This document shows, in pieces, positions 57,982 to 64,000 of a stretch of DNA of 64,000 bases. Made by a program: the position numbers and the translations under genes. The notes beneath the pieces were generated by a model. The model saw nothing but the letters and a program-made list of their open reading frames with translations. It made no database searches and had not been told where the DNA came from. Numbering within the stretch: position 1 is the first letter of the stretch; each line of letters begins with the position of its first letter. The DNA comes from Mycobacterium sp. URHD0025 (lineage in GTDB: Bacteria; Actinomycetota; Actinomycetes; Mycobacteriales; Mycobacteriaceae), in the NCBI RefSeq assembly GCF_000426065.1, contig NZ_AUEQ01000013.1:1-64000 (forward strand), given 5' to 3'.

Positions 57982-60900
57982 GTCGAAGTCCCCTGGTCCT
58001 GACCCCATCCCGCGGTCAGCGAGGCCAGTTCGTCGGGCGACAGGCCCGACGCGGACATCGGCTCGTGGTGCACATCGGCGGCCTCGGCCTGGGTGCCCGC
58101 CGCGTCGATCGCTGCCGCGAGATCGGCCAGCCCGGGGTGCTCGAACACCATGCGTGCCGTCATGGCCACCCCGGTGTCGCGTGCCCGCGCCGCGAGCTGG
58201 ACCGCCAGGATGCTGTCGCCGCCGAGGGTGAAGAAGTCGTCGTACCGTCCGACAGCGGAGACGCCGAGCAGATCCACCAACATGGCTGCCAGGGTCTCCT
58301 CGGTGGGGGTGGCCGGCGGTTCCGACGGTCCCGTCGCGGTGACCCGCGGGCGGGTCAGCGTGGCAGGTTCGAGATCCTCGACAACGATGAGCGCCGCACC
58401 GGCGAACTCCGCGGGTAGCGCAGACCGCACACTATCCAGAAACGCTTCGGTATCAACGTTTTCCGGCTCGACCGCCACATAACCCGCAAGCGTCGTGGTG
58501 CCGCGGGATTCCCAGTGTCGCGTCGCCGCGGCGGCGACCCCGTCGATCGCCTCCAGTGCGGCCTGCAGGCGCGGCTCACCGGCGGTGATCGGCTCGAGCC
58601 GGCCGTCGGCGGTCCAGCGTGCGCGTTCTCCGGTGCGATACAGGTGCCCGTCTCCGAAAGGATTGGGCGCGAAGCGTTTCGCAGCGATACCACGTGCTGT
58701 GCCGGCGGCCTCGTCGACCGCACCGCCTGCGTAGTACACGTCCCCGGTGACACCGACGGCCACCGGTTGACGCCATTCGTCGAGCACGTAGACCCGCGTT
58801 GCCCCCGCGGTCTGGGGCAACCCGGCCGGCGCGACCGCCTTGCGGCTCCAGTCGTCGACCAGCAGGTCACGTTCGACCGCGTCGACCACCGTGATGTCGC
58901 GCACCGTCTGCTCAGCGTCGCCGGCGAACGCGGCGAGAATGCGATGTAGCCAGCCGACGAGACGCTGAGCAGTGGCCGCCTCGTAGAGCTCGGTGCGGTA
59001 GATGATGGTGCCGCGATATCCGGCGCCGGCTTCGGCGAAGAAATTGAGCGACAGGTCGGCATGGGCCACGTCGAACGTGGGTTCCAGTGCGGTGAACCGG
59101 GTTTCACCTGCCGGTCCGGAGTCGATGACCTGCTCGGGCGGCAGATCTTCGCGCACGTGCACCACCACGCCGAACAGCGGGTTGCGCGCCAGTGAACGCA
59201 CCGGGCTCACCGCGTCGACAACGCGGTCGAACGGCAGGTCCTGATGCTTGTAGGCGGCCAGCGCCATATCGCGGGAACGGCGCAGCACCTCACGCAGTGT
59301 CGGGTTCTGCGACAGGTCGTTGCGCAGCACCACGATGTTGATGAAGAAACCGATCAGTCCGTCGAGTTCGGGCGCGGTACGCCCGGCCACCGGGGTACCC
59401 AAAGCGATGTCGGTGCCCTGACCGGACTTGTGCAGCGCGATCGCGACGGCCGCCTGCAGCACCATGAATTCGGTGACCCCGAGTTCACGGCAGAGTTCGA
59501 CGAGCTTGGCCCGGATGGCCGGATCGATGGTGAAGTCCAGGGCTTTGCCCTCACCCGTGGGTACCGGCGGGCGCGGGAAGTCCGGCTGGAGGCCGTTCTC
59601 GACGTCCGGATCAGCCGAGAGCCCGGCCAATTGCCTTGTCCAGTAGGTGCGTTGCTCCTCGACCCGCTCGTCGTCGCCCGAAAGGACCTCGGCCTGCCAC
59701 GCCGCGAAGTCCGCGTACTGCACGGGCAGCGGGGTCCACTCGGGTGCTTTTCCGGCCCGGCGGGCGTGATACGCGGTCAGCAGATCGGTGAAAAGCACCG
59801 TGCCCGACCAATGGTCGGCAGCGATGTGGTGCACCACCAGAGACAGCACATGCGAATGCGGTGTGGACAGCATCGCCGCCCGGACCGGCCACTCGTTCTC
59901 CAGGTCGAAGCAGTGCCGCCGCTCGGCGTCGAGTTCGTCACCCACCCACTCGTCGCCGGTGCCATCGGCGCGACGTACCGGCACCGGAGCGGCGGGATGG
60001 ACAACCTGATAAGGCACACCGTCGATTTCGCGGTAGGTGGTGCGCAGGATCTCGTGGCGGGCGACCACATCACCGACCGCCGCGGCCAGTGCCTCGACAT
60101 CGCAGGGCCCGGTCAGCCGTGCGGCGAAGGGCACGTTGTTGACGGGGTTGGGCCCGTCGATGCGGAACTGGAACCACTGCCGGTGCTGGGCCGCGGACAT
60201 CTGCGACGGCCCGTCGTGCGTCGTCGCCTCGATCGCCGGCAGGCCGGCACCGAGGCCCGATTCGCGCAGCTCGTCGACCTTGGCGGCCAGGCCGGCCACG
60301 GTGGCATGTTCGAAGACATCGGCCACCCCGAGTTCGACACCGCAGCGGGTCCGAACCGCGGCGACGAGTTTGGTGGCCAGCAGCGAGTGGCCGCCCAGGT
60401 CGAAGAACGAGTCGTCGGCGCCGACACCATCACGCTCGAGCAACTCACCGAACAGCGCGACGATCTCGTGCTCGGTCTCGGTCTCGGGCGCGCGGAATTC
60501 GGTGGCCGACTGGATCTGAGGCTCGGGCAGGGCCCGCCGGTCGATCTTGCCGTGTGCGGTGATCGGGATCTCGGCCAGCTCGACGAACGCCGACGGGATC
60601 ATGTATTCGGGCAGCGCGGCACTCACCCTGGCCCGGATCCGATCGATCTCGACCCGGTCCGCGTCGGCCGCCGGCGTGATGTAGGCGACGAGGCTCTTGC
60701 CGAGCGACGGCAGATCGCTGACGACCACCACTGCCTGGCCCACCGACGGATCGACCGAGATCGCCGCGGACACCTCACCCAGCTCGATCCGGAAGCCGCG
60801 GATCTTGACCTGCTCATCGGCGCGGCCGACGAATTCGATGTCGCCGTCGGCGTTGCGCCGAGCGAGATCACCGGACCGGTACATCCGTCCACCGGGATTG

Positions 60901-63446
60901 AACGGGTCGGCGACGAACCGTTCCGCGGTCAGGCGCGGCCGGTCGTGATACCCATGGGCGACATGTGTTCCGCCGATGTAGATCTCACCGATCACCCCGA
61001 CCGGTACGGGCTGCAGTGCGTCGTCGAGCAGGTGGATCGTGGTGTTGATCTTCGGCGTGCCGATCGGCACGATCCGCGCACCCTGCTTGCCCTGGACCTT
61101 GTAGCGGGTGCAGTTGAGCACGGTTTCGGTGGGCCCGTAGAAGTTGTCGAGCAGCGAATCGAACGTGGCGAGGAACTTGTCGGCGATCTCTCCCGGCAGC
61201 GCCTCCCCACCGATGGGTACGCGTTGCAGGGTGCGCCACTCGTTGACGCCGGGCAGTGACAGGAACAGCCCCAGCAACGACGGCACGAAGTGCATCGACG
61301 TGATGCCCTCGTTGCGGAGCAGATCGGTCAGGTAGCCGATGTCTCCCAGCCCGCCCGGCTTCGGAATCACCAGGCGGGCACCGGCGGCCAGCATGCCGAA
61401 GATCTCGCCGATCGACACGTCGAAACTCTGCGAGGCCACCTGCAGCAGCCGGTCGGCCTCGGTGACCTGGTAGTCGCCGCCGAACCAGACGAAGTACTCC
61501 GCGATCGGCCGGTGCGGCACCGGAACGCCTTTGGGCAGACCGGTGGATCCTGACGTGTAGATCAGGTACGCGGTGTTGTCCGGATACAGCGGCCGTACCC
61601 GATCGGCATCGGTCGGGTCGGTGGCCGGATAGTCTTCCAAACCGGTGACGGGTTGACGCAGAACGATCTTGGGATCGGAGTCGGAGAGGATGTAGGTGAG
61701 CCGGTCCTCGGGGTAGGTCGGGTCGACCGGCAGATACACCGCACCGGCCTTGACGATGCCGAATGCCGTGATGACGAGCTCCGGAGACTTCTCCAGTAGT
61801 ACGGCCACCCGGTCCTCGGTGCCGATACCCTGCTCGATCAGCCAGTGCGCCACCCGGTTCGCGGACTCGTTGATCTCGCGGTAACTGTAGTGACGGCCCT
61901 CGTAGACCACCGCGGTGGCATCAGGGGTGCGCGCGGCCTGCTCGGACACCAGCGCCGTCAACGTGGTTGCCGGCGTCTCGAAATGCTCACCGGTGGACAC
62001 CGTGCGTACCCACTCGGCGTCGTCGGCGGCCAACAGCTGCAGGTGCGACAACGGCCGGTCGGGCTCGGCGAGCGCACTGTCGAGCAGCACGGCGAAGTGT
62101 CGCAGCATCTGTGCGGCCAACTCGGCATCCATCACCTCGGTGAGATGCTCGGCCTCCACGACCGCGCCCGCGCCGTCCAGTTCGACCATGAAACCCAGTG
62201 GCAGCTGGGTGTGCTGGCCACGCAGGTCTGCGCGCTCGCACGTGACGCCGTCCGGGCAGAAGCCGCCGCCGTCGGACTCGCGGAACCCGAAACTCACCCG
62301 GGTCATCCGTTCCGCACCGTGGCGCCGGTCCGGATTCAGTTCTGCCACCACGCGGTCCAGGTTGACGCGCTGATGCGCGAAGGCGCCGATCGCGGTGTCA
62401 CGCGTGGCGGCGACCAACTCGCGGAAGCCTTCCGTGCCGTTCGGCCGCAGCCGCATCGCCACCGTGTTGCCGTAGTAGCCGATGGTTTCGTCGGTGTCGC
62501 GGTTCAGCACCGGGGTGGCGACCAGGAAATCGCCGGTGTGGGTATAGCGGTAGACGAGCGCACCGAAGGCCGCCAGCAGCACCATGTACGGCGTGGCCCC
62601 GGTCTCGCGCGCCAGTGCCCCGACTCGCTCGACCGTGTCGGCGGACAACCGCACCGCGCTGCGCTGCGACCGAAAACCGGTGGGCACCACCGACCCCGCG
62701 GGCCCGGGAAGTTCCAGCGGCTCTGGTGGATCGGCCAGCACCTCACGCCAGTACGCCAGGTCGTCCTCACCGTTTCCGGCTCCGGACACCGCGATCCGCG
62801 GTGTGTCGGGAAGCGCCTCGCCGGCATAGGCACGGGTGAGGTCGGTGAAGAACACCCGCCACGAGCCGTCGTCCCAGGCGATGTGGTGCGCCACGAGCAA
62901 CATCACGTGCTCGCTCGGTCCGGTCCTGATCAGGGTGATCCGCAGCGGCGAGTCGCTGCTCAGGTCGAACGCTGCGCCGAATTCCCTCTGGGCCAACACC
63001 TCGAGACGCAACTTGCGCGCCCGCTCGGACTTGTCGGAGAGATCGTGAACCGTCCATCCCGGCATCAGGTCATCGTGAACCGTCGCGGTGGGCTCGCCGT
63101 TCTCGTCAGCTCGATAGGTGGTGCGCAGGATCGGATGCCGCTGTGCCACCGCGTTCAGGGCGGCGTGCAGCCGCTCCGCGTCGATCAAACCGGCGAGCCG
63201 GTAGGACAGGCAGATGTTGAGCAGCACGCCGCTCGGGTCGAATCCCTGCACGAACCACATCCGCCGCTGCCCGTCCGACAGCACGGTCGGATCGACCGGC
63301 GAACTTCCGGTGCCCGCCGCAGCTTGCCCCGATTCGGTGCCGGATGCTGAGGCCAGGCCCCGCTCGGCAAGCCTGCGCCGCATCAGCTCCAGACGCGCGT
63401 CGGAGGTGCGGGGGGTTGCCGGATCGGCACTAACCATGTCAGTCAC
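57978..63446 (-). CDS. mbtE: MbtE, nonribosomal peptide synthetase of mycobactin
   Basis: 1822 residues, longer than the approx. 1680 recalled for M. tuberculosis. Order: C (HHIAWDDGSWRVFF, about 186), A (YLIYTSGSTGLPKG, about 630; NLARRNADG-like RSGDLARRNADGDIEFVGRA), carrier (FFDLGGHSLLATKLV, about 1018), C (HHIAADHWSGTVLF, about 1208), a remnant adenylation C-subdomain of only about 160 residues lacking core motifs (about 1540-1700), and a final carrier (FFTLGGDSILAVQLA, about 1743). The GTG at 63446 has AAGGAAGC upstream; ATG 63437 is possible. Overlaps mbtD by 8 bases. Loads and extends lysine in mycobactin. Confidence 0.93.
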   Translation of the reverse strand: MTDMVSADPATPRTSDARLELMRRRLAERGLASASGTESGQAAAGTGSSPVDPTVLSDGQRRMWFVQGFDPSGVLLNICLSYRLAGLIDAERLHAALNAVAQRHPILRTTYRADENGEPTATVHDDLMPGWTVHDLSDKSERARKLRLEVLAQREFGAAFDLSSDSPLRITLIRTGPSEHVMLLVAHHIAWDDGSWRVFFTDLTRAYAGEALPDTPRIAVSGAGNGEDDLAYWREVLADPPEPLELPGPAGSVVPTGFRSQRSAVRLSADTVERVGALARETGATPYMVLLAAFGALVYRYTHTGDFLVATPVLNRDTDETIGYYGNTVAMRLRPNGTEGFRELVAATRDTAIGAFAHQRVNLDRVVAELNPDRRHGAERMTRVSFGFRESDGGGFCPDGVTCERADLRGQHTQLPLGFMVELDGAGAVVEAEHLTEVMDAELAAQMLRHFAVLLDSALAEPDRPLSHLQLLAADDAEWVRTVSTGEHFETPATTLTALVSEQAARTPDATAVVYEGRHYSYREINESANRVAHWLIEQGIGTEDRVAVLLEKSPELVITAFGIVKAGAVYLPVDPTYPEDRLTYILSDSDPKIVLRQPVTGLEDYPATDPTDADRVRPLYPDNTAYLIYTSGSTGLPKGVPVPHRPIAEYFVWFGGDYQVTEADRLLQVASQSFDVSIGEIFGMLAAGARLVIPKPGGLGDIGYLTDLLRNEGITSMHFVPSLLGLFLSLPGVNEWRTLQRVPIGGEALPGEIADKFLATFDSLLDNFYGPTETVLNCTRYKVQGKQGARIVPIGTPKINTTIHLLDDALQPVPVGVIGEIYIGGTHVAHGYHDRPRLTAERFVADPFNPGGRMYRSGDLARRNADGDIEFVGRADEQVKIRGFRIELGEVSAAISVDPSVGQAVVVVSDLPSLGKSLVAYITPAADADRVEIDRIRARVSAALPEYMIPSAFVELAEIPITAHGKIDRRALPEPQIQSATEFRAPETETEHEIVALFGELLERDGVGADDSFFDLGGHSLLATKLVAAVRTRCGVELGVADVFEHATVAGLAAKVDELRESGLGAGLPAIEATTHDGPSQMSAAQHRQWFQFRIDGPNPVNNVPFAARLTGPCDVEALAAAVGDVVARHEILRTTYREIDGVPYQVVHPAAPVPVRRADGTGDEWVGDELDAERRHCFDLENEWPVRAAMLSTPHSHVLSLVVHHIAADHWSGTVLFTDLLTAYHARRAGKAPEWTPLPVQYADFAAWQAEVLSGDDERVEEQRTYWTRQLAGLSADPDVENGLQPDFPRPPVPTGEGKALDFTIDPAIRAKLVELCRELGVTEFMVLQAAVAIALHKSGQGTDIALGTPVAGRTAPELDGLIGFFINIVVLRNDLSQNPTLREVLRRSRDMALAAYKHQDLPFDRVVDAVSPVRSLARNPLFGVVVHVREDLPPEQVIDSGPAGETRFTALEPTFDVAHADLSLNFFAEAGAGYRGTIIYRTELYEAATAQRLVGWLHRILAAFAGDAEQTVRDITVVDAVERDLLVDDWSRKAVAPAGLPQTAGATRVYVLDEWRQPVAVGVTGDVYYAGGAVDEAAGTARGIAAKRFAPNPFGDGHLYRTGERARWTADGRLEPITAGEPRLQAALEAIDGVAAAATRHWESRGTTTLAGYVAVEPENVDTEAFLDSVRSALPAEFAGAALIVVEDLEPATLTRPRVTATGPSEPPATPTEETLAAMLVDLLGVSAVGRYDDFFTLGGDSILAVQLAARARDTGVAMTARMVFEHPGLADLAAAIDAAGTQAEAADVHHEPMSASGLSPDELASLTAGWGQDQGTST

Positions 63447-64000
63447 GCGAAAATGCTTCCTTTTCAGGTCTTTGCAAATGCTCGATCAATTCGGTGGCGG
63501 TCGCGCCTCCGAGGATGGTGGCCAGCGGCACAGATCGGCCGGTGGCCTTCTTGAGCTTCTTGCGCAGATCGATCGCCAACAGTGAGTCGACACCCAGATC
63601 CAGCAACGGCGTATCGAAATCCAGTGCGGAGGTGTCGGTGAGCTTCAACACGGACCCCAGTGCGATCCGCATCGCGCCGGTGGCTTCAGTGGCGTCGCCG
63701 TCCGGCGCCTCGACGGCATCGCTTACCGCGACGACGCTCTCGTCGGTGCTGCCCAGGAAGGTCCGCAGCCGCTCGGCATCAGCGGCGAACACGAGCGGAT
63801 CGGACGGGTAATCCCGCAGACCGGCCTCGACCGCGAGGTCGGGCGCCATGGCCCGCAGTCCGGACCGCTCGACTCGGGTCACCTCGGCCGAATCGATGAT
63901 GCCGTCCCCGGGCCACAATCCCCACCGCACTGCGGTGCAGTGCCGTCCCTCGGCCCGCAGTTGCGCGGCGAGCGAATCCAGTAGTCGGTTGGCCGCGGAG
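63439..64000 (-). CDS. mbtD: MbtD, polyketide synthase, C-terminal part only
   Basis: Open to the right edge of the window, so only the end is present (187 residues). SAANRLLDSLAAQLRAEGRH and AVRWGLWPGDGIID are the close of a ketoreductase domain; the carrier follows with LLDLGVDSLLAIDLRKKLKK (phosphopantetheine Ser in GVDSL). It ends RPEKEAFSRD, 8 bases inside mbtE. MbtC/MbtD together extend the mycobactin chain by malonate units. Upstream domains are outside the window. Confidence 0.9.
   Translation of the reverse strand, partial: SAANRLLDSLAAQLRAEGRHCTAVRWGLWPGDGIIDSAEVTRVERSGLRAMAPDLAVEAGLRDYPSDPLVFAADAERLRTFLGSTDESVVAVSDAVEAPDGDATEATGAMRIALGSVLKLTDTSALDFDTPLLDLGVDSLLAIDLRKKLKKATGRSVPLATILGGATATELIEHLQRPEKEAFSRD

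Noticed and set aside
54700..58002. 1100-codon open frame on the plus strand opposite mbtF
   Set aside because: It is a GC-rich antisense shadow; mbtF on the other strand has full NRPS motifs.
59244..61259. 671-codon open frame on the plus strand opposite mbtE
   Set aside because: Antisense shadow of a gene with complete C, A and carrier motifs; product has no recognisable family.

Overview
The window reads as chromosome from a high-GC actinomycete, almost certainly a rapidly growing Mycobacterium (Mycolicibacterium). The strongest pointers are the mycobactin genes mbtH-mbtG-mbtF-mbtE-mbtD, a uspABC sugar importer, a smtB-zur pair, LppP-type and cutinase-type exported proteins, and a core gene order that, as I remember it, runs colinear with M. 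tuberculosis from about Rv2314c to Rv2381c. Family names come from reading translated proteins and motifs by eye; no database search was run. GTG starts and ATGA/GTGA overlaps are frequent.

Layout. 1-300: the N-terminal end of an IS30-type transposase runs off the left edge. 349-6396: a probable guanidino-compound/arginine catabolic locus, with a CXXC AhpD-like protein and a tandem Lrp/AsnC regulator on the minus strand, diverging from a ureohydrolase, an AruI-like thiamine-diphosphate enzyme and a sodium:solute symporter. 6353-13186: a membrane protein, the TldD/TldE peptidase pair, a P-loop kinase, a Tat-type sulfatase and a cutinase. 13387-16460: uspABC without its own ATPase. 16514-22126: a DUF4349 lipoprotein, an ECF-type importer (EcfT plus a fused S-A-A protein) and a divergent MarR-MFS pair with a clear operator. 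22233-27875: phytase-like lipoprotein, VIT1-type transporter, acyl-CoA oxidase, LppP-like lipoprotein, small proteins and tRNA-Asn. 27938-33286: dnaG, dgt and a large TPM-domain coiled-coil membrane protein. 33283-36063: an accessory redox cassette (HxlR regulator, SDR, zinc alcohol dehydrogenase, DUF302) closed by a 26-bp perfect hairpin. 36154-51884: conserved housekeeping block (glyS, smtB-zur, Nudix, uppS, recO, amidase, era, cytidine-deaminase-like protein, CNNM/CBS protein, ybeY, phoH, rsmE, dnaJ2, hrcA). 51895-64000: the mycobactin assembly line, read right to left and truncated in mbtD.

How the genes work together. The minus-strand run from era (44028) back to uppS and the run from phoH (47289) to the cytidine-deaminase-like gene are tightly packed operons for RNA, ribosome and envelope maintenance. 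dnaJ2-hrcA couples chaperone supply to heat-shock repression. mbtD-E-F-G-H overlap end to start and make one siderophore transcription unit: PKS extension (MbtD), two NRPS modules (MbtE, MbtF), lysine N-hydroxylation (MbtG) and an adenylation helper (MbtH). The most unusual item is a six-copy, in-frame 27-bp minisatellite inside mbtG. The most promising functional cluster is the guanidino-compound locus at 349-6396.
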